NCBI GenBank assembly: GCA_039621445.1 | Contig: CP154955.1 | Location: 26,529,069 to 26,593,068, forward strand | Reading direction: 5' to 3' | DNA: 64,000 nucleotides | Origin: Euglena gracilis | Taxonomy: Eukaryota > Euglenida > Euglenophyceae > Euglenales | In this document: positions 1 through 64,000 of the stretch, in pieces | Numbering within the stretch: the stretch's first letter is position 1 | Layout of the letters: each line of letters begins with the position of its first letter | The notes under the pieces: model-generated | Told to the model about the DNA's origin: nothing | Databases searched by the model: none | Seen by the model: only the letters and a program-made list of their open reading frames with translations | Translations under genes and position numbers: made by a program

Positions 1-3000
1 CTCTGGACCGCCCACAGAGACTTCGTCTCGCTCTCTTCCCCCCGGGACCAAGGACCCCTCCAGGACCAGGACCAGGCTGCACGGTGATCCGCACACACAC
101 ACCCTTCCCCTCCCACCCTTCTTTCTGTCGTTGCGCTTCGTGTGCTATCGCAGTCTCTCTCTGGCAGGCGGGCGGTGAGGGGGAGGGGGCATGGGAGGAG
201 GGCTGCCTTGGGTTAGGTGCCCCATTGGATGTCAGGTCCAGTTCCGAGTCAAACGTCCCCAAAGGTTTCCCACCCGTTTTTGCACGGATAACCGCACAAG
301 TTTACTTTTAACGAGCCTTAGTCACTCAGCCCCCTCTCGTACGGTTAACCCCTTCACATATGGTTCACCTGTTCTGTGCGGTTTCCCGCTCAACAGACCA
401 TCTGTCAAAAATTACAGAATCAGTTCCACAGTGGTGTTCGTTTCCCCCCTCCCGTCACTGGTCGTTGGCACTCACCAGTCCTCCAAAAGTGCGCGGGTTG
501 CTTACGCGGGTGCCTCTCCCTCGCAGGTTCCCCCATGTCACCCCCCTCCCGGAGGTGGGGTCCGGCTCCGTCGTGACACGGCCGGGCTCTGACGGCCAGG
601 TGTTCTCCCACCCCTTCTCCGTTTTCACATTTTCGGCCAGGTTACTGGGGGGTATTTCACAAAACCACCCCTTTTCAGCCATTAATTTCCAAAATCGGTC
701 ACATGTCAAAACAGTGGAAACAGGCGGAAACCCGCGTACAATTTCTGGGTTGCATTAACTATCAGAAATATCAGTTTAGTTTCGGGGGGGTGGCCTACAC
801 GGAAACCCGCACACCTGGACCGCCTAAAAAATGGCATAAAATTTGGGCAATTCGCGCCGCCTAAGTTAGGCGGTGTACTTCGCACTTAACATGTAAAAAT
901 GGACTTTGCTTCGCAACTATGCTAAAACTTAAATAAAAAAATAAAAAAACGGGTTGCTTTCCTGTTTTCAGGTGAAAAGTGTGTCCCAAATTGGATCCGT
1001 CGGAGGTCGAGAGTCGGAATTTAAAAAAACACCCAGACCAGTCAAAACAGTCAAATCCAAAAGTGCGAGCTGGGCAGTCCTCTGCACCTTCTAAGGCGAC
1101 AAATGTAGGCAACGGTAAGCTTTTGTTGAAAACACAAAAACCAAAAAAAAAAAAAAAAAAGCACAAACCTAATGCAATGGGAAAATTTTCCAAAAATCAG
1201 AGCAAATTTAGTTAAAAAAAAAAAAAACGCAGGGCTTTAAAAGGGGGGGCAAAAACATTAACTTTCGTGATAAATAACTCCAATAATAATAATATATAAG
1301 AAGACACCAAACAAGAGGGAAGACAGAATACCACAGATGGAGAAGGATTGATTTAAGAATGGCTTGCCTTTTCCTGCGGCTGAATGGACGCTGGGAAGCG
1401 CAGCCTGGCCGCCGGAGCCACGACAGAGCAGCCTCGCCCAGCAGCGCCACATCGACGCGCCGCGCCGGAGGCTGCGGCGTGCCGTGGGGCCCCTCCCCTC
1501 CTTGTGCGACCCGACAGGGAGAGGGAGGAGCCCCCCCGTTACCCCCGGGGCCGCCAGGCTGGGAGTGCGATCGCAAAGTGGACCGCCGACTGGAGGCCAT
1601 GGCTTGGGCCCTCGGCGTGGGCTGGGCGTTGGGAGGGGACTGCATGCACCCACGTACTGCATACCCACCCCGCATGCCACTCCACCGTTCACCACAACAC
1701 TGGACACTGAACCTGAGTGTGGATTATCCAGAAAGACTTGAGCATGCATAGATGCGCGCGCACACACACATGCTGGGCATTACAAGGCAAAGACCAGCCC
1801 AGCCGTGACGACAGATGGAGGCGACAGGCAAACAGCAGGGGAGGTGGGCGGGATGCTCTCCTCTGCAGTTTGGATCTACGTATTGAGGTTGGCTTGGGTG
1901 TTCAACAGGTGGGGGGGATTGATATCGGAGGCCTGTAGGACAATTGCAGAAACTTGCGGAAACCACGGAAAATTGATATTTTTCCTTTTCCTGCCTCATT
2001 CCGAAAAATCTCGAATGGAAAATATAATGAGTCCCGACCATTTCTCAAATGGTCACAAAAGGACGCAAATGCATTGGTTTTCTTTCTTTGCTATTTTCCT
2101 GTGAGTTTTGGCAATTTTTGCCAAATTTACCGTGGGACCTCGTTTGAAATTCAAAGGAATGAAGATTGAAGACGAAGGCTTGTCATATTTGCCATCTGGC
2201 TTCCACTCAAGCAGCATTTCTAGGTTGCGACTTCCCCGGCAATGTGGGAGGAAAAGATGTGTGTGGGGCGGTGAGTGCGAGCGCCTGTGTGGAAGCCAAA
2301 AAAAGCTTGAATTTGCAAGATTTCCCGGTGCTTGGCCTGAGAGGGCAATTTTTTTTGCCATTTCACAAACACAGACTTGGAAAACTCAAAGAGAGGCATC
2401 AGAAAGCAATCAACCTCAATAAACCAGATCTCCCTCTGGCTTCTCACCCCGCTCGCATCAAACCTGGCCACCAGGACAAAAGGATGTAAAGCAGCCCCTG
2501 TGGGACTTCTATTGCAGATCAGGGTCACAGCTGAGCGTTGGGAGTCCCTGGGCGTTTGTCAAAGGTAGACACTTCTGGGGGTTTGCCTTTGGTCTCAGGA
2601 GGAGGACGGGCCACCCCCTGGTCACACCGATGAACCCTCAGTCACAGACCCGTGAATGCCCAAGCCCCACACCTCACCCCCCAAAACAGTTGTTTCCCTG
2701 CCTCGGACGCAGCCCGCCGTTCCAACGGTTGCAACCGCGGCGGAGGCAGAGGACGGGGCGGGGAGGGCGGCCGCCGCTCCGTGGCCCGGAAGAGGGCCGG
2801 CCGGCGGAGGAGTGCCCGCTGCAGGGAGGCGGCGCCGGCAGGGCGGGAGGTGGGCCCCCGGGGCTGGCAGTGGCGTGGGGGGGGTCCAAACAAAGCAACC
2901 GTCTGACTGGTTTTGGGCCAGTGGAAATGCCCCCCGGGGGGGGGGGTCGGTGAAACTTTTTATGACTGCAGCGGCGATCGATGGGTTCTTTTTGGTTGGT

Positions 3001-4490
3001 CTTCTCAAAGAGTGCCCAAAAGAGCGCGGAAAATGAATAGCCCATATCGTTTGGAGGGCTGATGTGGACCGGGCGGGGGTATGGGTGCATGTATGGGGCG
3101 GGGTCATGGGTTCCCACCGGACTTGGTTGGCAGCACACCTCCACCTGTTAAAAAAGGTGGGAATGGAAATTGGAATGGGTTGGAAATCGCTGTGGTGCGG
3201 GTGTTCAAACCAGGCCAGGGTAAAGAGCATTCCGCTGCAACCCGAACCGCAACGCCCGCGCTGGGGTTGGCTCGGGGGGAGGCGGCAAGCGTGCCGCGCC
3301 AGCGACGGTAGTGTTCCACCCAGGCAGGGACTCGCCATCGGTGCCCGTGTGCGGCTCAGCGAGGGGCCCCAGAACTGTCACGTCCTCAAAGCATACGCCA
3401 CGCAGAAAAAAAAGGCGCTTCTTGAACACGCGTCTGCTGGAAGGGACGTGCCACACTTTCACCGCCGCGGTTAATCGGGGCGAGGAAATTCATTCTGCAA
3501 CGGGGCGAACCTGCACCAATCATCCTCGTTTTCCTTGAAAATGAAATGATACACACAGCAGTGCCTGGAATTCTCTACAAAGATCACAAGGTGTTGAACA
3601 AACAGAGGGCACAGCAAACAAAAGAAGGCCCATAGCCCATAGGGGTACCCCCCGGGGGGAGGGGAGGGGTCCAGCAGGCCCCCACCCTTTGGGTCCAAAC
3701 TTAAAGAAACCCCTTGACCCCAGTGCTGAATGCACTTGAACTTACTTATGCCACACCTTTGAAACGTGACCCTTGCACCATTCCAATCATACTTTTGTCC
3801 TCCTTACGTTACAAAAACAAACAAAACAATAAAACACTACATAATATATTTGTATTATTTCTTAATAAGATTAATAATAACAGAAAAATCTTATTATTTA
3901 AGCAAAGCTGCAAGAGTAATTGCATATAACAAACTCTTGTTGGAAACGGAATCCACGGATTTGATTTGTGCCTTGACTACACAAAAAAAAAAACGCAAAA
4001 TGGTGCACCTTGGCTTGTTCCATCAAAATGACTCTGAATTTTCATTATTTCGAACTTCGAGCTCGTGGGTTGCCCAAGCTCCTCATAGAACATATCTAGT
4101 GAAAGACCAATCAGTCCAGCTGTTGAATTATTTTTTTTTGGCTTCATCTGTTTGTTGTATGGAAGCAGCTGACGATTGGACTGCTGAAGTTTCCAATTAT
4201 TTTTTGGATCCGCTTCACCTCTGAACCGGTTCCAGCTGGAGGGGGCCCTTTTAAAGCCAGCCCATTTGACCCGAGCTTGAGCTGGACCCCTCAGGTTTTG
4301 TCAAGTGATGTGCTGCACTCAGCAATGTTGCTTGGGGGATCAAGGGGAATGCTGGGGTGGGGGTCTTGGGGGGGTCCGGCTGCCTGGACCCAGCTGCTGC
4401 CCGAAAACCGGCAAAAAACCAAATCCACCTGGGTAGCGAGACAATAACCTCATTTTGGGTTGTCCGTCCCCACCAACGTCCGGGGGTTAC
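1..4490. other. No supportable gene; possible 3' part of gene 3
   Basis: AT-rich and poly-A/C stretches alternate with GC islands. Two islands (1400-1640 and 2650-2900) have minus-strand frames that could hold exons, for example after CCTCCCTGCAG at 2819-2829, but three frames are open and none is favoured. 855-875 holds a head-to-head TTAGGCGG junction. Confidence 0.4.
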
Positions 4491-14411
<9,921 letters not shown>

Positions 14412-14440
14412 GTGGGGAGGGGAGGACCTGAGGGGAACAG
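14412..14440 (-). promoter_or_regulatory. Candidate spliced-leader acceptor of gene 3
   Basis: TTCCCCTCAG ends at 14428, then a 16-nt leader (GTCCTCCCCTCCCCAC) precedes the ATG at 14411. Confidence 0.35.
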
Positions 14441-15187
14441 GACGGGTGACATTGGCCGGATACCCTAACCCCAATGCAGGGCCCAAATTAATAGCACCCC
14501 CCCCCCCCACCGCCGTGGGCAGCAGTCCACCACAAGCGCATCCATGATAAATCTACAGAAAATCATCAAAAAATCAGGCAGGTCGGGTCAATATAGAAAT
14601 ACCCCCCCCCCCCTGCAGAAGCTATCCATTATAAGCGCACCCACACTTTGATTGGGGGGAGGCAAAATTGAAAAGCCACCCAAAGTCATGTTGGCCATTT
14701 TGCAATGAACGCAGGCAAATGAAGACAGGCATTTTGCACCGTTTTTTGGAATAATAGCAATGCATGGACAATCGCTGAGTCCTGCCTGAATACTGTTGCA
14801 GTAAAACTGATTGAGGAAAATATGTCCAGTGAGAGCAAGTAATTTCACTTGGCAGCGCTGTTGGAATTCCCACCCATGCACACAGCACATGCCAATTGCA
14901 CTTGACGTTGACGTTGGATCCGTAATGACTGCAGTTAAAAGTAACTTCTGCGCCGTTGCTTTTGAACAGAAATGTGCTGCCCCGCCCCCTCAAAGCAGGT
15001 GGCAGGTGGATGGACATGGATGTGTGGGGGCCAGTGGCTGAGGTGGCCGATGACAAGGCTGCATTAGGGACGCAGGTCGAAAGATAAGGAGGAGGGAAAG
15101 GATGCGTCCGATGAGGGGCCCTTGGGGACGGGGTTCGCAGGGCAGCAGCGGTGCGGTGGCGGGTGGCGGTTGGGTGGGGGTGGGACT

Positions 15188-15225
<38 letters not shown>

Positions 15226-15826
15226 AGGGGGAGTTGGTCAGTGGCAAGCGCAGGGGGGGGGGGGGCTCGGGTCAGACAGCAGGTCGGGGGCGGGGGGGGG
15301 GACACTTCACAGGGCAGGGAGACTTCGTTTCAACAGAAGGAATGCCAACCACGCAGACATTGGCCATGAGATTGGGTTCTGGGTTCTGGGTTGAGACACA
15401 TGGAGGGGGGGGTGGAGGACCAGCACCATCTGGTGACCAGCAGCCTGTCCCGGGCATGTCTGCTTGGCCCATACACCAGAGGTTTTCTTTGCAGGACCAT
15501 CCAATCCCAGAGGGGAGGCAGGCTGAAACATATTTGACTTTGGGTGCCATTTTCTTCCAGGTCTGTTTTATTCCGGAATTTGTGCCAAATGTCGCCTTTT
15601 GGGCGGTTGCACCCACTTTGCCCGATCCCTCAGGTCAGCAGCCGAAAACAAACCTGCCGTGTACACTCAACCGTGATCCTGTTCCCTCAAAACGCACGTT
15701 ACTGCTACAGGAGGCCCAACACAGCCCCGACCCCGGCTCTGGTGGCAACGATGTGGGGAGGGGCAGGTCAGTGGCCGGGGAAAGCGCCAGGGCCGGCCTG
15801 CCTTCCGTCAGGGGCCGCCCTGCCCC
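14441..15826. other. Intergenic region between Raptor and gene 3
   Basis: 1.4 kb from the Raptor stop to the gene 3 leader. It contains a (GT)18 run at 15189-15224 and G homopolymers. I see no AATAAA-type signal near the Raptor stop and no tRNA. A candidate internal promoter cannot be named. Confidence 0.5.
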
Positions 15827-46558
<30,732 letters not shown>

Positions 46559-46590
46559 AGGCCTCCTTTCAAACAAGAGGAAAAAATCCA
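46559..46590 (-). promoter_or_regulatory. Candidate spliced-leader acceptor of Raptor
   Basis: A pyrimidine-rich tract (GATTTTTTCCTCTTGTTTG) ends in AAAG at 46566, only 8 nt before the ATG. In trans-splicing organisms this would be the site where the leader is added. A normal intron acceptor after a missed 5' exon is the alternative. Confidence 0.4.
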
Positions 46591-46654
46591 CAGAAAATTA
46601 GATGTATACAATATATAATATATAACAATAATAAATAATAAAATAATAAAATGT

Positions 46655-46693
<39 letters not shown>

Positions 46694-46706
46694 AACACAT
46701 GCATAC

Positions 46707-46788
<82 letters not shown>

Positions 46789-46790
46789 GG
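46655..46790. repeat. (CA)n-(TA)n-(ATACAT)n upstream of Raptor
   Basis: CACACACA, TATATATA and about 15 ATACAT hexamers in series, 100-230 bp upstream of the Raptor ATG. Confidence 0.93.
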
Positions 46791-46847
46791 CAAACTGAAA
46801 CAAAACAATGCAAAACCTCGCAAGATGTGAAATGGATCGGGGCATCG

Positions 46848-46984
46848 GACACCAGAAAATGAAGGGCAGGTTCGGGTCTGGACCCCCCAGGTGGACAACA
46901 CTTAACCTTGCGGGGCATCGGACACCAGCAAATGAAGGGCAGGTTCGGGTCTGGACCCCCCAGGTGGACAACCCTTAACCTTGG
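46848..46984. repeat. Tandem 70-bp duplication upstream of Raptor
   Basis: The block GGGGCATCGGACACCAG...GTGGACAAC(A/C)CTTAACCTTG occurs twice, at 46840-46912 and 46913-46983, with very few differences. Confidence 0.85.
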
Positions 46985-47471
46985 GTCTGTGGGCTGGGGG
47001 CAAATGACTTACAGACGGTACAAAAATGACGGGAAAATTGGGTGGTTTTCCATCATTTTTTGTTTCCCGTCATTTTTGTTTCCTGTCATTTTGTCTTGCA
47101 TGCCGGGGCCATTCAATTTTTTACCGACCCCCGGGGGGGGGGTCATTTCCACTCTTCTGGAAACCAGTCACTCACTTTTTCCCAGAAAACCAGTCAGTCA
47201 CAGTGGAGGACCGGCGTGGTCGGCTGGCTGGCCGGCACGCTCATCGCTGGGGACCAGCCCAACGCCCCGGCGGGCTCAGACGGCCATGGAGGGCAAGGCG
47301 GCTGGGGGCTCCCCCATGTGTGGTATGTGGGCGTACAGCGGTGGCTGAAGGGCCCGCGAGGGGAGAAAGAGAGGGAGGGAGGCGGGAGGGGCAAAACTCG
47401 GGTGGAGTCAAACACATCACGTCAGGAAATACCCCAATAGAGGCTTGTAGGGAATTTTTTTGCATGTCGCG

Positions 47472-47670
<199 letters not shown>

Positions 47671-48077
47671 TGCGCACACCATGTCCCCATTAAATACGCT
47701 GTCAACACTCTCATTGTCCACCATATGAAGCGCCACCAAACCCCTGTTCAGGGTTTCCTATTTTGGTCATCCTGGTTCGTACACATGGATGCATTGGACT
47801 CTCTGCAGATCTCCTCATAAAAATCCATGCAAGCTGACAAGAAACCCTGGGTGTCTGAAAAAACGCAGAAAACAAATTATCACACATGTATGCAATGATC
47901 GCTGGTAGAAACATCTCTGAAAAATGGACAACGTCTCGCTGAAGTTGGTGGCAGCACCACAAAAAATTACAGACACATCCGAAAGCGCATGCAACGATAC
48001 ATTGCGGGAATGTGTGGTGTGAGGAACAGTCACAGACGGGAGAAAATGTGAGACACAATGGGTCAGACCCCAATGGA

Positions 48078-59873
<11,796 letters not shown>

Positions 59874-59912
59874 TGTGTGGGAGACTCAGGGCACAAAGAC
59901 AAAAATAGCCAT
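59874..59912 (-). promoter_or_regulatory. Candidate spliced-leader acceptor of the CAP gene
   Basis: TATTTTTGTCTTTGTGCCCTGAG is followed by 10 nt and then the ATG at 59873. The layout is the same as upstream of Raptor and gene 3. Confidence 0.35.
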
Positions 59913-60568
59913 CACATCACTGGAGATGGTAAACGGCATGTGAAGTGAGAGCGGTTGTCTGCGTTGGAAAACAGCATTCTAGCCAAAGAAAAACCCAAAA
60001 TAACGCCCGCTCCAAAGGCAAACCCCCCTTGAATTTACACACCCCGATCCAGTACAACAAAAAATGAAGCCACAGGAATCTCCCAGGTTCCATAACAGCC
60101 ATGGTGGGGTGGCAGTTTGACACTTTCCTGTGGACATCTTGGAATGCCTTGTGCTGCGAAAAAGGCTCGGCAAGCACTATCCACCTGGGGGTGGGGGCTG
60201 CAATGGAGGTTGTCCAGAGAAAAAGGCCCAAATGGACAAAACAGGCTGTTTTCTGGGCTACCCCCGGGGGGGGGGCAGTGGCAGCAACTGGGGAGGGTTT
60301 TTGGCCTCGCCTTTCAAGGCGCCTGCTTGGCGGCTGCTGTTTAAACGCATCTTGCCAAACATCATACAGTGCAAAACTGGGCCATTTGGTGGGGGGTTCA
60401 TGACAAAAATCCTTGACGACCACACCAACCCTGGGTAGATAAATTGGGTTGCGGTTCCTCAAAAGGAGTGTGAACATCGCAAATCACAGGTCAACAAACG
60501 AGAGGGTAAGAGCAGTGTTCCTCCAAACAAAAAAAAACATGATCAATGGAGAGCCCTCTTCACACCAC

Positions 60569-62893
60569 CAACATTTTTATAGAGCACAATGCCGTTCCAT
60601 CAACCAGTTGACACAATTGATCAGCAATATCGACATCCGTGGCCCTGGTCAACACCAGGCATGCGCTCACCAGGCTTCTTTTTAAGACCCCCGGGGGGGA
60701 GGGGGGGTCCCCCCCACCCACCCAGGGTGGCGCGGGACCCCCCCAGGGGGACCCCCCAAAATCGGGCCCGCTAAAAGCAATTTTCAAAAATTTTCGGCGC
60801 TTTGCGCCGAAAAGGTATACCCAGCGCCTCCGGCGCGGGGCCCCCCCCCCCCCCCCCCCGGGGGGGGGGTCCGGCCCGGACCCACCCACCCACCCACCCC
60901 CCCCGGGGGCGGGGGGGGTCAGGTGACTTAAAAAGAAGCCTGGCGCTCACATCCAACCGGGGCATGCCTGGCTCATCGGGCAGGGAGGGGGTGGGGAGGG
61001 CTCCGCGTGTTCTGACAAGGCCACGTTGCCGACAAGAGCGAACCAAGCCACTAATATACACCGCTGTGGGAGGGCTGGGGTTGGGGGCCAGGCTCAGGTG
61101 CAGCTAACACTGTCTGAGACAAATATACGGCAGGGGGGGGGATGAAGGAGGTGAGGAGGACAGACATCGACATCTTCGTTGTCGGCCACATCGTTTTGCA
61201 GGTCGTCGGGCATTCTCAATGACGGCCTCCAACTGCGTTGACAGCAGGGCACCTTTGACCTCCAACGTGGATGGGTGCAGGGATGTGCTGCTCCTTGACC
61301 AAACGGTTCAAAAATATCCTGCTCACCAACAAACTGACTCTCACCGCCCCACAACCCCTAACTCAACGTGTCGGCCATGGAGCAGGGGTCAAAATAAATG
61401 CAGCTGGAGGGGGGTGGGGGACACCCCCATCCTTAAACAGTGGCATGCCCAAAATAAACCATTTTCAGTCGTGCCAAAATACCTTACTCCCATAGATCGA
61501 CCCAAATTGCCATTTTGGGCACTTTTTGGAGCAAAAAAAAAGTCAAAACTTCGAAAAATTTCTGCGCAAAGTGCCGGAAAGAAAAATTTGACCGTTTGGG
61601 GGGGGGTCCTCTTGGGGTCAGCTCGGACCCTTGGCAGATGGGGGGACCTCCCCCTGCGGCGGCGGTCAAGGGGGGGCACCTAAAGCAGTGACACCTCCTT
61701 ATATTGAATCCTGCCACGGTGAGTCGAGGAAGTGGTCTGAAAATGAGATGAAACGAGTGAGAAAACCCTTCTGATCTTCCGATCCAACCTTCAGAGCCGA
61801 ACCACTTTGCTGATTTTTATTCAGAGGGAGGAGACGAGGCGGAAACCAACCAGGCAGTATAGAAAAAGTAGGGGGCCAATGCCAAAATAAATGTAAGAGA
61901 AGGATTGTCTCTTGTCACTAGAAACAAGAGGGTGCGACAAGAATTGAACCACGGGAGGGGGCACACCATCACGGGGTACACCTCCTCCAGGAGATCGATG
62001 GCAGACCTTGTGGGGCTGCTGAATGCCATAACCCCCCCCCCCCCCCAAATGAAACCTCCAAACACAAGACCTTGCCGATGTTCAACAAAAAAAAAGACAA
62101 AAAGACTACCGCCAAAAATAAAAAAAAACTCAAAAATGAACCACTTTCGAAATGCGCAATATTTCACCTTGGATATTTTTGTTTCTCTTCTCAAGCGCCG
62201 CAATTGACCTTGCCCAGGAAAACTTTTCGTATGGAGGATAATGTTGCAGTCTGAACAAAAATGGTCAATCAAATCGGACACTGTCTATGGTGTATGGAGG
62301 GCACATTGCAGACAAAATGCGAAATGCGAAAGAAGGAAAATAATCGTCACACATGAATTTTGCAAACAACGCATTTTCGAGCAATTTGCTCATGATAAAG
62401 ACACAAGGTCTGAGAGTATGGTGGTTTGAAAAGCAGATTTAAAACAAATTGAGAAGTGCAATTTCAAATTGTTTGAAATTATTTTTTTGGAAAAATTTCG
62501 ATATGCTCTAAAAATGTTGGAATATTTTTCTGACCAAATATCTCACAAAAAATCACCCACAAATTTTGTTTTGACTATACCCTTTGCAGACTGAAGAAAA
62601 CACACAGGAGAATAAAAATTTGGACCGAAATTTTCGTCGACCTCCCCATAGAGAACTCCTCTTTGCAGGTTGATAATTAACACTTTAAAAGCAAAGGATG
62701 ACTGGTTGAAACGCAGCAGTCAGAGAATGTGTGGACCCTGCGACCTTCCCCCTGATGGTCCACTGATGGGGGCGGAAGGCCTGGGCGTGACACATATGCA
62801 GCGGGGTGCTGAGGGAGCAGTTGGAGAGCGCGCTGTACAGGTCCTCCGCGTGCTCCAAGGCAGCCACCCCCGAGGCTTTGGGGTCACAGCCAT
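60569..62893 (-). CDS. Gene 4: unrecognised minus-strand gene (fragmentary exons)
   Basis: Supported pieces: 62794-62893 (acceptor GGCAG, donor GTGTCA; DPKASGVAALEHAEDLYSAL), and 60946-61011 joined to 60569-60665 across the mobile element (LPDEPGMPRLDVSACLVL, then TRATDVDIADQLCQLVDG). Possible further exons: about 61950-61990 (TRSAIDLLEEVYPVM) and about 61190-61265 (EVKGALLSTQLEAVIENARR). Only the pair around the element is checked for phase. No family recognised. It ends before the CAP gene at 59873. Start and stop not found. Two more open stretches (60320-60410, 60075-60180) could be its 3' exons. Confidence 0.4.
60666..60945 (-). mobile_element. hAT-like element splitting an exon of an unnamed gene
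   Basis: The element proper is 60671-60942 (272 bp). The termini are CAGGCTTCTTTTTAAG and CTTAAAAAGAAGCCTG, and the perfect 8-bp duplication is GCGCTCAC on the plus strand. The core holds the hairpin GGCGCTTTGCGCC at about 60796-60808. Excision by the 3+5 rule gives RLDVSACLVLTRATD in an open frame running from 61011 to 60569. Confidence 0.85.
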
Positions 62894-63725
62894 CTGCCAA
62901 ACATGGCACTGAATGGCTGAAGATATGCGGGGGGGGGGGGAGTGGCTGCCACTCTCCGGCGGAGGTGGCTGTGCGAATGGTGTCAACGGGTCCTACACAA
63001 AGTGCGCGAGGCACGCACAATTGAACATTGCTGGGGGGAATGCCAGAAACTCACACATGCTGGGCAAAACAGGGAATTCCAACAGTGGCAGGGTTGTGGA
63101 GAGGGGGAGCTAGTTATACTACGGCGGAACAAATATCTGTGTCACCCATGCGGTGAAATCTTTCAACAAATATTGTACACAATCATACGAATATAAGAAA
63201 CAGCCCCCATCCCAGGGAAGCGGTATGACGAGGGAAGGGACGCCACGCACTATTCAGGTTAGGGTTAGGGTTGTGTCAACCAGGCTCCCCAGTCTTCCTG
63301 TTGCAAAAGCTGCAAAAAAACATATTCTGGACCGCCCTGAATCGGAAACACCCAAATTTGAGTTAAAATCCAAGCGTGTTAGGGTCGTTCACGGGAGTTT
63401 GAAAAGCCACCTGCAACTGGGCGGGCACCTGCATTGCATAATCTGATCCGGCACTTACCTAGCCCTGAGGCCCTGCTCGCTCAAATATGTTTGTATATCC
63501 ATTTCTGCATCCATTTTATCATTCACCTCACGCTGTTCTACCTCTTTCCTTGGATTCTCGTGGTTTGGCTGGTGATCGACTGGGTGGTGGTTGAACGGCT
63601 AATACCAGCTGGTGAAACACCGCGGTTTCTGTCCATTTATTAGTATTTGATATATTTATTGCAAATATGCCATTCAATTTTTATGGTGTTTATTCTTGAA
63701 AACTCATAACCCCCGGCCCGCGCAG
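62894..63725. other. Region between genes 4 and 5
   Basis: Mostly unique, with a short telomere-like motif at 63257. If gene 4 (minus) and gene 5 (plus) begin nearby this is a divergent promoter region, but neither start codon is identified. Confidence 0.35.
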
Positions 63726-63832
63726 TGTACGACCGCTCGCACAAGTACAAGGGGGTGGGCCGGCAGATGGCGGCCATCCTCGCGGGGTCGGGGCGGCGGA
63801 AGGCGCTGAACGGCGTCAAGCTGCCCTGCCTG
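63726..63832 (+). CDS. Internal exon of an unrecognised plus-strand gene
   Basis: The exon is bounded by a CGCGCAG acceptor and a CTG|GTCAGA donor. It is 107 nt in phase 1/0, with strongly GC-rich third positions on the plus strand only. The peptide contains YDRSHKYKGVGRQMAAILAG and ALNGVKLPCL, basic and probably helical. The direction is opposite to every other gene here, so genes 4 and 5 may share a divergent promoter region (62894-63725). Flanking exons are not visible. No function can be assigned. Confidence 0.5.
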
Positions 63833-64000
63833 GTCAGACACGGGCGAGAGGCGCGCTATCATTGAAGAAAGACAGTCAGACACACATTTCATGTTTTTGG
63901 ACCCTAAAGCGACTCATTGTGTCGGCAGATTGGTGTGCCTGCTTCATCCAGAATACTATTTCCCTCATTGCAACAGAATGTGTATGAACAGCTATTCTGT

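Noticed and set aside
2622-3338. Long minus-strand frame in the 2.6-3.3 kb GC island
   Set aside because: All three minus frames and two plus frames are open, no homology is recognised, and no phase link to the exon at 4491 was found.

Overview
This is a eukaryotic nuclear fragment with intron-rich genes, most of them on the minus strand. It has GC-rich exons, long introns packed with (CA)n/(GT)n and other microsatellites, C/G homopolymers and small palindromic transposons. I saw no bacterial operons, rRNA, tRNA or CRISPR array. Exon models were built by hand: reading frame and exon phase had to agree across every junction, and proteins were compared with families from memory. No database search was possible.

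The best guess for the organism is a euglenid alga or flagellate, at moderate confidence. Several introns cannot be GT-AG. They have 5'-NNN-CAG and CTG-NNNNN-3' ends in inverted-repeat termini, which as I remember it is the hallmark of euglenid 'nonconventional' introns. Three genes also have a pyrimidine tract plus AG 8-16 bases upstream of the ATG, as expected for spliced-leader addition. A dinoflagellate or another protist with introner-type introns is the main alternative.

Layout from right to left, in transcription order for the minus strand. (a) 63726-63832: one plus-strand exon of an unrecognised gene. (b) About 60569-62893: exons of an unrecognised minus-strand gene, one of them split by a mobile element. 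(c) 48078-59873: a complete 13-exon gene for a 456-residue CAP/SCP-domain protein with beta-rich C-terminal segments. (d) 15827-46558: a nearly complete gene of about 32 exons for Raptor, the substrate-recruiting subunit of TORC1, with an RNC caspase-like domain, HEAT repeats and a WD40 propeller, about 1,400 residues. (e) 14411 down to at least 4491: a third minus-strand gene with alpha-helical exons, possibly a karyopherin. (f) 1-4490: few or no supportable genes. Genes c, d and e lie head to tail with 1.4-1.5 kb between them.

The main result is that hAT-like transposons appear to be making introns here. At four places an element with CAG...CTG terminal inverted repeats and an 8-bp target-site duplication (7/8 or 8/8 identical) interrupts a coding exon. 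Three are in Raptor and one is in gene b. Removing the element plus one copy of the duplication restores the reading frame each time. Placing the cuts 3 bases before CAG and 5 bases after CTG removes exactly one 8-bp duplication (3 + 5 = 8). Older introns in the same genes keep the CAG/CTG geometry and partial stem pairing but have lost the duplication. A degenerate hAT transposase gene sits in a Raptor intron and is a candidate relative of the source of such elements.
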